A stretch of DNA of 64,000 nucleotides from Kutzneria kofuensis (GTDB lineage Bacteria; Actinomycetota; Actinomycetes; Mycobacteriales; Pseudonocardiaceae). Each line of letters opens with the position of its first letter. Positions within the stretch are counted from its first letter, which is position 1. Of this stretch, positions 35,481 through 44,067 are shown piece by piece. Under the pieces are notes generated by a model that made no database searches, was not told where the DNA came from, and was given only the letters and a program-made list of their open reading frames with translations. The stretch lies in contig NZ_JACHIR010000001.1 of the NCBI RefSeq assembly GCF_014203355.1, forward strand, positions 8,558,038 through 8,622,037. The letters run 5' to 3'. Both the position numbers and the translations under genes were made by a program.

Positions 35481-36188
35481 GGACCAGGACGCCCGCGCAC
35501 GCTCGCCTCAATCCGCCGCCTCGTCCTGCGCCTGGCAACCGAGAACCCATCCTGGGGCTACCGGCGCATCCACGGCGAACTCGCCCTCCTCGGTATCAAG
35601 ATCGCTCCCTCCACCGCATGAAAGATCCTCAAGACGGAGGGGGTCGACCCGGCGCCGCACCGGACGACCATCGCTTGGGCCACCTTCTTGCGCTCGCAAG
35701 CCGAGGCGATCATGGCCATGGACTTTATCGAGACCGTCACCCTCACAGGACCGCGACAGTACATCCTCGCCGCCATCCACCACGCCGGCCGACGCGTGCG
35801 CATTCTCGGCGTCACCGCGCACCCTACGCATATCTGGGTGACCCAGGCCGTCCGCAACCTGGTCATGGACCTTGAGGATGCCGGAAGCCTCGCGCGGATC
35901 CGGTTCCTCCTTCGTGACCGCGACGCCAAGTACCCCGCGCTGATCGACGAGATCCTCGGCGAGGTGGGGATCACCACGGTGCTGACCGGTGTCCGGATGC
36001 CTCGCATGAACGCGATCACGGAACGCTGGGTGAAGACGCTTCGCGCCGAACCGTTGGATCGCGTGCTGATCTGGAACGAACCCCACCTGCGGCAGGCGCT
36101 TCGCGAGTACGAGCGGCTACAACCTGCACCGAACCCACCGATCGCTCGCCGCCGCAGCACCCTTACGAGCCCGGCCCCAGCCCCTTGA
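35481..36188 (+). pseudogene. Integrase-core (IS481/IS3-type) transposase remnant
   Basis: In one frame: GPGRPRTLASIRRLVLRLAT, NPSWGYRRIHGELALLGIKI, APSTA, then TGA at 35619-35621 where the family has Trp (APSTVW), then KILKTEGVDPAPHRTT and the catalytic core MDFIETVTLTGPRQYILAA, FLLRDRDAKYP and NAITERWVKTLR, ending at 36188. The N-terminal helix-turn-helix is missing, and the nonsense codon blocks translation. Two more remnants of the same family lie at 39537-40492 and 48490-48897. Confidence 0.75.
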
Positions 36189-36638
36189 ACCCGACCGGAT
36201 CGAACGCCTCGCCATACGTCGACAAGATCGTCTCGACGGAGCCGTCCATGAGTACCGACATGCCGCCTGACCAGCGTGGACGTGGTATTCGGCACGCACA
36301 GCGTCGTACAAGCGCGGCACCAGCGGTTCAGGTACGGGCAGGGCCTAGCGTCCTCGCGCTCTAGCCAGCTGCCGGTGGTGACCTCCCAGTCAGCGATGTC
36401 GCGCCGACGGCACCGAGTGGCTCACTGTCTCGCTGGCGTTTGATGGCCATTGCCGAGACTGCGTCAACGTCCTACCGCCCGACCAGGCGGGCTGCTGCCA
36501 CATTCTAAGGGTGGAGTTTTATCGGCGGCCTTGGGTCTTCGTCACCTACGGAGGTGTGTCCGGTGCCCCGTGGACGATCACAGCCACCCCAGCGTGGCCC
36601 TCATCGGTCTCGGTGACCGGGTCCGGCTCACGGTCTGA
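36189..36638. other. Intergenic region without a recognisable gene
   Basis: Only short frames on either strand between the transposase remnant and the LuxR-type regulator. No promoter could be placed. Confidence 0.35.
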
Positions 36639-38117
36639 ATGATGGCCTGCGAACATGGGATCGGTGCTGTCGGGCACCGGTCGCGGCAGCGTGGCAATCT
36701 TCCCGCTGAGGTGACCAGTTTCGTGGACCGCCGCTGGGAGGTTTCCGAGACGAAGCGGCTGCTGTCCGTCGCCCGGTTGTTGACGTTGACCGGCGCGGGT
36801 GGGGTGGGCAAGAGTCGGCTGGCGCTGCGAGCGGCGGACGGGGCGGAGGCGGTGCTGCGTCGGCGACACCGGGACCACTACCTCGGGCTGGCCGAACGAG
36901 GCGAGGCCGAGTGGGTCGGCCCCACTCAACTGGAGGTGGACGCCCGCATCCGGTCCGCACACCCCAACCTGCGCCTCGCCCTGGAGTACTGCCTGACCAC
37001 CCCCGGCGAGTCGCAGGCCGGGCTGCGGATGGCCGCGGCCCTGCACTTCTTTTGGCTTTGCTGCGGCTTGCTGGCCGAGGGGCGCGATTGGCTGGGCCGT
37101 GCACTGGCCGTGGACACCGAGCCAAGCGACCAGCGGGCCGCCGCCCTGTGGACCAACGCCTACATCAGCACGCTGCAGGGGGACTTCCTCGTCGCCACGG
37201 CCATGGTGCAGGAGTGCCGGGACTGGGCCCTACCGCGGGGCGCAGAGACCACATTGGCCTACGCCCTGTTCATCGAGGGGCTCCTTGCGCGGTTAAACGA
37301 CGACCTACCACGCGCGCAGGTGCTGTTGGAGGATGCTCTGGCACGCTTCGAGGCTGTCGGCGAACTGACCACCACTGTGATCATCGCCTATGCCGTGCTG
37401 GCCGGGGTGGCCGTTTTCCAGGGCGACTCCGACCACGCCATCGAGCTTTGCCGGGAGGGCCTGGCGCTCTGTGAGCGACATGGCGAGCAATGGGCCCGGT
37501 CCTATGTGGTCTCCGCTCTGTCCCTCGCCGAATGGATGGGGGGCGAGGTGACGCAGGCGAGCGCGCACGCCCGGGAAAGTCTCCGGAGTATGCGCAACTT
37601 CCGTGACCTTTTCGGCATGGCGTTGCAAGTTGAGCGGCTGGCCTGGATCACCTGCACGGCCGGCGAGGGCGAGCGGGCCGCCGTGCTGCTCGGCGCGGCA
37701 CACCAGATCTGGCCGCTGTTCGGCGGCCAATCCCCGTTCGGCTCCTTGCACCATCTCGCCGCGCGCGAGGCGTGCGAGCGGCAGGCCCGCCACTGTCTCA
37801 GTGACCGCGCCTTCCAGGCTGCGTTCGGCCATGGCACCGAACTCGACCTGGCTCAGGCCATCGCCTACGCCCTCGGCGAGAAACCCGCACCCTCCACCCC
37901 GGCTCCCACCGCGAAAACGCCACTGACCAAGCGGGAGCAGCAGGTCGCCGAGCTCGTCGCCGAGGGTCTGTCCAACAAGGACATCGCCGCCCGGCTGGTG
38001 ATCGCCCAACGCACCGCCGAAGGCCACGTTGAACACATCTTGACCAAGCTTGGCTTCACCAAACGCACCCAGCTCGCGGCATGGGCCACCGAACAACGAG
38101 AAACCGGGGATCGGTGA
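36639..38117 (+). CDS. LuxR-family regulator with most of its NB-ARC ATPase domain deleted
   Basis: 492 residues. The start [20 protein letters not shown] and [20 protein letters not shown] is the N-terminus and P-loop of the large (750-800 residue) AfsR/LuxR-like ATPase regulators. Directly after it comes [20 protein letters not shown], which normally stands about 270 residues later, so sensor and Walker B regions are gone while the frame is kept. The helical-repeat region (~90-400) and C-terminal LuxR helix-turn-helix ([20 protein letters not shown] and [12 protein letters not shown]) are intact. It could still bind DNA, perhaps without nucleotide control. A second N-terminal scrap of the same family lies just downstream. 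Confidence 0.75.
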   Translation: MMACEHGIGAVGHRSRQRGNLPAEVTSFVDRRWEVSETKRLLSVARLLTLTGAGGVGKSRLALRAADGAEAVLRRRHRDHYLGLAERGEAEWVGPTQLEVDARIRSAHPNLRLALEYCLTTPGESQAGLRMAAALHFFWLCCGLLAEGRDWLGRALAVDTEPSDQRAAALWTNAYISTLQGDFLVATAMVQECRDWALPRGAETTLAYALFIEGLLARLNDDLPRAQVLLEDALARFEAVGELTTTVIIAYAVLAGVAVFQGDSDHAIELCREGLALCERHGEQWARSYVVSALSLAEWMGGEVTQASAHARESLRSMRNFRDLFGMALQVERLAWITCTAGEGERAAVLLGAAHQIWPLFGGQSPFGSLHHLAAREACERQARHCLSDRAFQAAFGHGTELDLAQAIAYALGEKPAPSTPAPTAKTPLTKREQQVAELVAEGLSNKDIAARLVIAQRTAEGHVEHILTKLGFTKRTQLAAWATEQRETGDR

Positions 38118-38586
38118 GGGCCGGCGCGGGCTTGGGTCGGCCGGTCGGGCAACCTTCCGGCGAGGTGACGAGTCTTGTCGGTCGCCACCGCTGGCCGCAC
38201 TCACCGACACGCTTGCGGCCCTGCGCTCGTCGACGTGCTGAGTATCCACGATCAGTAGGGGGAGCGGTCAGCCATGAAGATGCTCGCGGACCACCTGATC
38301 GACAAACGGCTGCTGCGCTCCGGGGACATCGCAGTCGCCGGGTCGGGCTCCTACGCCAACCTGCGCGCCCAGCTCATGACCTGGGCCGAATGCCAGCCCC
38401 TGGCCGCGGACTTCTGCGCCCAGGCCATGGAGTGAGCTGATTAGCCCACTCCAGGAACGGCTACAAGATCCGTCACCACAGGCGGATGGACCAGTGAAAC
38501 GCGTCGAGTTCAACCGGAGCTCGACGAGCACCACCGTCACAGGCCGGCGCACGCAGCCGGCGAGCACGAGACCTACGGAGGCACCC
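38118..38586 (+). other. Gap with a LuxR-regulator scrap and a 53-codon ORF
   Basis: At 38145-38190 one frame reads GEVTSLVGRHR, the same opening as the regulator at 36639 ([10 protein letters not shown]), so a second copy of that N-terminus was once here. Then ATG 38274, behind GGGGGAG, opens a 53-codon frame to 38435 (MKMLADHLIDKRLLRSGDIA, YANLRAQLMTWAECQPLAAD). It has a good start and normal codon use but no family that I recognise; it may be real. Confidence 0.35.
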
Positions 38587-39504
38587 ATGAAGGCGATCGT
38601 CGCGACGGATCAGGCCGCGGAAGCAGCCGGGATCACACTCGCGGAGCGGCCGGAACCTACGCCGGCCATCAACGACGTCGTCGTCGAAGTTCACGCGTCC
38701 GGCTTCGTCCCCGCGGAGTGGGAGTGGCCCTCCACGTGGGTCGATCGCGCCGGTCACGACCGCACCCAGGCGATCATCGGTCACGAGTTCGCCGGAGTGG
38801 TCACCTCCCTCGGCTACGGCACGACGGGGCTTTCGCTGGGGCAGCGGGTGTTCGGGATCACGGACTGGCATCGCGACGGGACCCTGGCCGAGTACGCGGC
38901 CGTGGAGGCACGCAACCTTGCGCCGCTGCCGGGGAACGTCGACTTCACGGTGGGTGCGAGCCTGCCGATCTCCGGCCTGACCGCGTGGCAGGGCCTTTTC
39001 CAGCACGGTCGTCTTCGAGCGGGGCAGACCGTCCTCGCACACGGCGCCGCCGGCGCGGTCGGGTCTGTGGTGACCCAGCTTGCCCGGGAGTTCGGCGCCT
39101 ATGTCATCGGTACCGGGCGGGCGGCGGACCGCCAGGCGGCGCTCGACTTCGGCGCGAACGAGTTCCTCGACCTCGCCACCGAGGATCTCGCCGACATCGG
39201 CGGGGTCGACGTGGTCTTCGATGTCATCGGCGGTGACGTCCAACGGCGCTCGGCGCGCATAGTCCGGCCTGGCGGGACGTTGGTGTCGGTGGTCGGGCCG
39301 GTTGAGGCTCGCCCTGTCGACGGCTTGGCGGTCGACTTCGTCGTCGAGTCTGTTCCGAGTCAGCTGGTGGAGATCGTCGACCGGGTGCGGGACGGGCGCC
39401 TTCGCACGCACATCGGAACGGTCGCGACCCTCGACGACGCCGTCCCTGTGCTCAACCCGACCGAGCGACGCAAGGGCAAGACCGTCATTCGCGTGCGCCC
39501 CTGA
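38587..39504 (+). CDS. NADPH:quinone reductase-like zinc-independent alcohol dehydrogenase family protein
   Basis: 305 residues, ATG 38587, GGAGGCACCC upstream. MDR-superfamily layout: GroES-like domain with IIGHEFAGVVTSLG and GQRVFGITDWHRDGTLAEYA; Rossmann domain with VLAHGAAGAVGSVVTQLARE near 150-170; and VFDVIGGDVQRRSARIVRPG. The Cys/His zinc ligands of true alcohol dehydrogenases are absent, placing it with quinone oxidoreductases that reduce quinones or enones using NADPH. Single gene, not obviously linked to the GH cluster around it. Confidence 0.87.
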   Translation: MKAIVATDQAAEAAGITLAERPEPTPAINDVVVEVHASGFVPAEWEWPSTWVDRAGHDRTQAIIGHEFAGVVTSLGYGTTGLSLGQRVFGITDWHRDGTLAEYAAVEARNLAPLPGNVDFTVGASLPISGLTAWQGLFQHGRLRAGQTVLAHGAAGAVGSVVTQLAREFGAYVIGTGRAADRQAALDFGANEFLDLATEDLADIGGVDVVFDVIGGDVQRRSARIVRPGGTLVSVVGPVEARPVDGLAVDFVVESVPSQLVEIVDRVRDGRLRTHIGTVATLDDAVPVLNPTERRKGKTVIRVRP

Positions 39505-39536
39505 GCATGTGGGCCTCGAAAACTCGTCGCCACAGT

Positions 39537-40492
39537 TCAGGACGCGTAACGGTACTCGTTGATGACTCCGCCGAGGATCCGGGTTCGCAGGAGCCTGTGG
39601 GCCTTCAAACCGGCTGCGGCAGGAGGTTGCTCTTGGGCGTCGGGTGGTCGCTGGTTTCGGGATCGATGTGGTCGATGCCTGTTGTAGTGATCCTGATACG
39701 CGGCGAGGACCTGCCCGGCGTGGGCCTGGTTCATGACCAGAACGTGGTCGAGAACCTCGCGACGGATGGTGTCGATCACTCGCTCGCAGTGGGCATTCAT
39801 GCGCGGCGCCTAAGGCACGCTGAGCAGCGCCTTCACCTCCTCGGCTGCGAAAACAGCGTCGAAGGAAACGGTGTACTTGCTGTCCCGGTAGCGGAGGAGG
39901 AAGCGCAAAGACTCGACACGGCTGCCCAGGTTGCAGACGAGGTTGCGAGCCTGCTGAATCGCCCACTGCGCGGTCGGGTGCGCGGTGACGCCGGTGATAT
40001 GGAGCTTGCGGGTGTGATGCTCAAGGAACGCCAGTGCGTACAGCCGTCTGCCGGTGATCGTGTCCACGTGGAAGAAGTCCGCGGCGATGATCCCCTCGGC
40101 CTGAGCGGTGAGGAACTCGCGCCAGCTGGGGGCCGGTGCGGCGCGGGGCCGGGTCGATGCCGCCTGCCTGCGGGATCGCCCAGACTGTCGACGGTGCGAT
40201 GCGGTGTAGTCCCACTTCCCGGCACCAGTCTGCGATGCCAGGTCAGCAGCGTTGCTGGGGTGACCGGGAAGACAGTGCGCCAGCGGTGGCGCGGTAGCAG
40301 CGACGACAGCGCGGCCAGCCAGAACCGATCCGCGGGCTCGTAGCGGATCGGACCGCTGAGCTGTCGTCGCAGCACTACGTTCTTGTGCCGCAGCACAAGC
40401 AGTTCGGCGTCCTTGGCGGTGTCCCGGCGCAGCAGTACCGTCGGCACGGACAGCAGCGCACGCGTCGCTCGATACAGCAGCGAGACGATCAT
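39537..40492 (-). pseudogene. IS481-type integrase-core transposase, decayed
   Basis: Pieces in several frames. 40492-40230: [40 protein letters not shown] and [15 protein letters not shown]. 40170-39830: [37 protein letters not shown] and [19 protein letters not shown]. 39800-39537: MNAHCERVIDTIRREVLDHV to the usual end GGVINEYRYAS. Several frameshifts and a deletion around 40200 make it inactive. Its end lies next to a truncated SGNH-hydrolase start, so it may mark the break in that gene. Confidence 0.8.
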
Positions 40493-40555
40493 CCGGGCAG
40501 CATCCCAGCCGCGGCCGAGGAGCTGTGCGCCAGCCGACCACCTGCAGCGATGACT

Positions 40556-40715
40556 TTACGAGTCCCACAGGGTCTGGACACCGTCGGTGATGGAGTCATC
40601 CAGCGGTATGATCCGGACTCCGCCGTTGGATTCGGCGGCGGTGCCGAAACCGAGCAACGCACTGGTAACCAGGGGTTACCGCAACCGCGACCAGCAATCT
40701 GAGCGCTGTTCGCAT
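40556..40715 (-). pseudogene. Remnant of a secreted SGNH/GDSL hydrolase
   Basis: ATG 40715 starts a signal peptide (MRTALRLLVAVAV). After a frameshift near 40665 the other frame reads [20 protein letters not shown] and stops at 40556. Intact enzymes have VMPLGDSITDG here, where the Ser is the nucleophile; in this copy the Gly has become Asp. The remaining ~200 residues are gone. It lies between the GH12 gene and a transposase remnant. Confidence 0.5.
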
Positions 40716-40753
40716 GGTCTGCCCCCTCGGTGGTCGCGAGATGACTTTCGCCG

Positions 40754-41515
40754 TCAGCTCACCGAGGTGCTGAAGGACTGCACGCCGAGGCCGGCGCCGC
40801 CCTGCCAGGGCTCGAAGCCGAACTGGATACTGGTGAGGTACCAGGACCTGCTGATCTTGCCGCGAGACACCGAGTCCGAGGTGAACGCGCCGATGTCGAC
40901 GTTCAGCGAGGTCGTCGGCGAGGTGCGGACGTAGCTGATGACGTTCCAGCCCGTGTTGCCGAACCAGACGTCCCAGCTCGCGCCACTGATCCACACGGTG
41001 GCGATCTTGGAGCCGATCGGTTGCGGAGCGCCCTGGTGGTTGCCCCAGATCATCAGTTCGGCGCCGGTGTTCTGCCCCGACGGGTTCGGGTTCGGGTCGA
41101 ACCAGATGTCGTACGACGCGTCCCACTGTCCACTAGCGACGGTGTAGGCGACGGAGGACTGCACCGAGTGGAAGTTGGCCACCTGTTTGGGAAGCCCGCT
41201 GCCGCTCGTGCAGTTGCCGTAGTGGCAGCCGGCGTAGATCGACGGGTAGGACGCGGGTGCGCCGTTGGTCGGCTTGTTGTGATTGGCCGTGGTGATCGTG
41301 AACCCGTCGTCGCGGACGGAAAGGCACTGCGTGGTATCGTCGCCCCACTCGTTGTTCTGCACGAGGTAGCGCCCGCCCGACACCCGCACCGATCCGTACT
41401 TGTCGCAGATCTGGGTGTCGGCACTGGCGGCCGACGTGGTCGTCAGGGTGGTCGCACCGGCAAGCAGGGCAGCCGCCCCGAGTATGACCGTCGTCCTGCG
41501 CAGCCTTGACAACAT
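40754..41515 (-). CDS. Secreted GH12 endoglucanase/xyloglucanase
   Basis: 253 residues from ATG 41515 with GGGAG. Signal peptide ends near SAASA (residue 31). The beta-jelly-roll carries the GH12 pair: nucleophile E153 in GAELMIWGNH and acid/base E235 in FGFEPWQGG, with the aromatic cleft residues WDASYDIWF and SIYAGCHYG. No carbohydrate-binding module is attached. It would hydrolyse beta-1,4-glucan or xyloglucan outside the cell. A perfect 14-bp palindrome 30 bp upstream indicates LacI-type control. Same strand as the GH26 gene but with separate operators. Confidence 0.87.
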   Translation of the reverse strand: MLSRLRRTTVILGAAALLAGATTLTTTSAASADTQICDKYGSVRVSGGRYLVQNNEWGDDTTQCLSVRDDGFTITTANHNKPTNGAPASYPSIYAGCHYGNCTSGSGLPKQVANFHSVQSSVAYTVASGQWDASYDIWFDPNPNPSGQNTGAELMIWGNHQGAPQPIGSKIATVWISGASWDVWFGNTGWNVISYVRTSPTTSLNVDIGAFTSDSVSRGKISRSWYLTSIQFGFEPWQGGAGLGVQSFSTSVS

Positions 41516-41544
41516 CAACACTCCCTTGTGATGGCGAGCAGGTC

Positions 41545-41558
41545 TGGAAGCGCTTCCA
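41545..41558 (-). promoter_or_regulatory. CebR/CelR-like operator upstream of the GH12 gene
   Basis: TGGAAGCGCTTCCA is a perfect 14-bp palindrome 30 bp before the GH12 start codon, matching the actinobacterial cellulase box (TGGGAGCGCTCCCA) in all but two symmetric positions. Confidence 0.75.
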
Positions 41559-41848
41559 TTCGTGAGCGTCCCCAACTTGGGACGGTTCGTCAACCATTGG
41601 TGCACGAGGCCGAGACAGGCGCGCTTTCCGCTTGTCGTCATGGCCTGTTTCGCGGTCGGCCGGCGTCACCTGTGAAAGTTTCACGGTCAGCCCGTCCGAC
41701 CGGACGGAATCCGCAACGCGGAGAAACGAGCTTGCCGCCGTTCCCGGCACGTGCCGCTGGTGGCGTGGCCGGCTTTTCAGCGCACAGCGGCCAGGCGGTC
41801 CGCACCCGCAGGGCCCGGCCGAGTGGCGGCCACGACCGGGGAGAAGGA

Positions 41849-42940
41849 CTACTCGGGCAGTGGCCGGAAGGTTCGCGGCACCGCGGCCGCCGCACAACCG
41901 GCCGCGTTCGCCCATCGTCCGCGGTCGCCGGAGCCGACGAGCTCTCGGAGTCCCGGCAGGCCCGGGGTGAGCGACCAGCGTTCCTCCTTGTCGATGTCGA
42001 ACCAGGTGAGCAGGCGCAGGTTGGGGAACCGGCCGGCGTTCAGCGCGGCGATCATCGCGGCGACCCACTCGCTCTTGCTGCCGCCGTCCTCGCTGCTGGC
42101 GAACTCGGGCAGCATCACCGGTTTGCCGGGATCGATCGCGCGGGCCCGGGCGTAGGCCGCGGCAAAGGTGTCGACGAAGCTGGTCCAGTGGTCGACGGTG
42201 GGGTCCCAGGACGGGCCGAAACCCCAGTTGTAGCCGTCGATCCCGATCCAGTCCACGTACGCGCCGCCCGGATAGGCGAGTGCCTCGTCGTTCCAGTCGG
42301 CGGCGGGGCTCGCCCCGTTGTTGAAGGCCCAGCACCACTGGACGTTGTGAGCGCCCTGGGCGCGCACGATGTCGTGCACGTGCCGGTAGGCCCGTACGAA
42401 GGCCCGCGGGTCCTGGTTGTTGGTGGCGACCGCCCAGGGATACCAGTTGCCGTTGAACTCGTGGCCCCAGCGCACGATCAGCGGTTTGCCGTACCGCGCG
42501 AACTCGCGGCCGCGGGCGGCGATGTAGTCGTCCCACTGCCCACCCGTGATGGCGTCCAATCCGATCTGGTTGGGGTCGGTCAGCGCAAGCGTCGGATCCC
42601 ATGGCTCCCACGTGAAGTGCGGCAGCACATTCCGCCGCCAGAGCGCCTCGGCCGTCGCCACGGGGAACGCCGCCCGGCGACCCCAGTTGTCGAACCACAT
42701 CACGCTCGCCGGCACGGCGCCGTAGTCGGCGAACGCACTGGCCGGCACGGTCGACTGATCGGCCACTTCCCGAAACAGGCCGAAGTAGCGCTGCTGCTCG
42801 GGCAGCGGGCCGGTGACCGGACTGCGGCTCGGCCCGGCGGCGTTGGCCACCGCCTCGTTGCCGGCGACCGCCATGAGCGCGGTGATCGATGCCGTGCGAA
42901 GAAGCGCACGTCGAGACAGGGAAAAGCCTGGTGAGGACAT
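41849..42940 (-). CDS. Secreted GH26 beta-mannanase
   Basis: 363 residues from ATG 42940. Twin-arginine signal SLSRRALLRTASITALMAV, cut near ANAA (residue 35). Barrel with MWFDNWGRRAAFPV, LPHFTWEPWDP, acid/base E161 in VRWGHEFNGNWYPWA, nucleophile E279 in VMLPEFASSE, and the WIGIDGYNWG strand typical of GH26. It should cut beta-1,4-mannan or glucomannan; some GH26 members act on other beta-glucans. Single domain, no binding module. Its operator (42968-42981) differs from the GH12 box by one base. Confidence 0.85.
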   Translation of the reverse strand: MSSPGFSLSRRALLRTASITALMAVAGNEAVANAAGPSRSPVTGPLPEQQRYFGLFREVADQSTVPASAFADYGAVPASVMWFDNWGRRAAFPVATAEALWRRNVLPHFTWEPWDPTLALTDPNQIGLDAITGGQWDDYIAARGREFARYGKPLIVRWGHEFNGNWYPWAVATNNQDPRAFVRAYRHVHDIVRAQGAHNVQWCWAFNNGASPAADWNDEALAYPGGAYVDWIGIDGYNWGFGPSWDPTVDHWTSFVDTFAAAYARARAIDPGKPVMLPEFASSEDGGSKSEWVAAMIAALNAGRFPNLRLLTWFDIDKEERWSLTPGLPGLRELVGSGDRGRWANAAGCAAAAVPRTFRPLPE

Positions 42941-42967
42941 CAGAACTCCGTTGCTCAGGGGCGGCTG

Positions 42968-42981
42968 TGGGAGCGCTTCCA
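42968..42981 (-). promoter_or_regulatory. CebR/CelR-like operator upstream of the GH26 gene
   Basis: TGGGAGCGCTTCCA lies 27 bp before the GH26 start; it matches 13 of 14 positions of the cellulase operator TGGGAGCGCTCCCA. An AT-rich run (ATATATAC) follows on the upstream side. Confidence 0.75.
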
Positions 42982-43611
42982 TATATACCCCGCCTGCTTC
43001 GTCCAGACAACAGACTGCGCGTCACCGTGAGCGCTGCCCCGCCGTGAAACTTCCATGCCCACGTACCCCAGAAGCGGCTGCCGACGGCCTATGCCGTACC
43101 CATGGGGTTGAACGGGTAGAGCCTGCGAACGCAGACGGCGAAACCGTTGGTTCCTTGGCCGCGGTGACTTGGGATATGGGTCCTTAGTCGAGCGGCGGCC
43201 ATCGGTTGTTCTCAGCGGGTCGGAGCTCCGAGGGGGCACCAGCTGTGGACCTCGCGCTTGCCTGCGAGGTTCGCCTCGGGAAGAGTTTCATCTGGCGAGG
43301 GGGCTTGTCCCCCGGATGTTGGACACTTGCTGGTGGGCTGCTACGTCATCATGAGGACGAGGATGACGACCTCGTCGAAGGCTGAACGCGTCGCTAGTCG
43401 CTTCGATGCTGAGGATGGTGTGGCAAGGGATGTGCGGCTGGATCCCGGACCTTCACACCGAACGCAGTGGAGCAAAACTGGAGCGGGGATGCGTGTTGAA
43501 CCTACAGCGAACCGCACTGTACGGCATTCAAGTGTAGTGACCGCAACAGGTTTGACGTGGCAGTTCTCTGTTTTCGCAGGTCGGAGGCACTGTCTGCAGT
43601 GGGCGCTAGCC
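42982..43611. other. Region before the tRNA fragment; holds an orphan IS end
   Basis: No gene supported. At 43312-43328 the 17-mer CCCCGGATGTTGGACAC is identical to one at 48273-48289 that fronts an IS3-type OrfA start, so an IS3-type terminus has been left here. A repeat TTTTCGCAGGTCG-AGG occurs at 43571 and again at 43687, either side of the tRNA fragment, and may be integrase arm sites. Confidence 0.4.
43312..43328 (+). repeat. IS3-type terminal sequence, copy 1
   Basis: CCCCGGATGTTGGACAC, the same 17 bases in the same orientation as at 48273-48289. It matches the form of IS3-family ends (TGACCCCxGATGTTGGACA). No OrfA follows here. Confidence 0.6.
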
Positions 43612-43656
43612 ACACTGGCAGTGTGAGGGTCAGGGGTTCGAGTCCCCTCAGCTCCA
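43612..43656 (+). other. tRNA-Ala 3' fragment: probable integrase attachment site
   Basis: Contains a complete T-arm (AGGGG, TTCGAGT, CCCCT, 43632-43648), the 3' acceptor strand CAGCTCC and discriminator A (43649-43656), typical of actinobacterial tRNA-Ala. The preceding bases can form an anticodon arm with loop CTGGCAG (anticodon GGC, Ala) but one stem pair is broken, and no D-arm or 5' acceptor strand (GGAGCTG) is present. So this is only the 3' half, as expected at the far end of an element integrated into a tRNA gene. The integrase gene ends 412 bp away. Confidence 0.65.
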
Positions 43657-44067
43657 CAATTTGGTCAGGCCTCTTCGGTTGTGCGATTTTCGCAGGTCGA
43701 AGGGGCTTTTGATCTTTTGAGAAGGATCTCTGGTTGATCGCGCCCACAGGTGACGTGGTGTCCCTACTGGCGCAATTTTGGAGCAGCGCGCTCCGTGTGG
43801 GTAGGGTGTTTGATGTCGCAATTCGCGCGGTGATCAGGGATTTCGTTATCTCGCCCCATCTGCCGGCGGTGTGGGGGTCAAAACCGACCGAACTGTGCAG
43901 AGTGTGACCGTGCAGTCTCGCTGAGTAACGATCGGTATCCAAGCCTTAGTTTGCGGGTGGCATCCCATCGCAGGGTCGCGGTTATCGCACTTGATGTCGC
44001 CGTTCGGCAACTCTGATGAGGAGGACCGGCGTGGCCAGAAGGTGTCGGGTGCTCACCGGGTCACGTA

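Noticed and set aside
43560-43656. A complete tRNA-Ala gene
   Set aside because: No 5' acceptor strand or D-arm can be found, and one anticodon-stem pair is broken; only the 3' half is present.
43502-43942. 146-codon minus-strand ORF across the tRNA fragment (contains VELRGLEPLTLTLPV)
   Set aside because: This peptide is the familiar false translation of a tRNA 3' end; not a gene.
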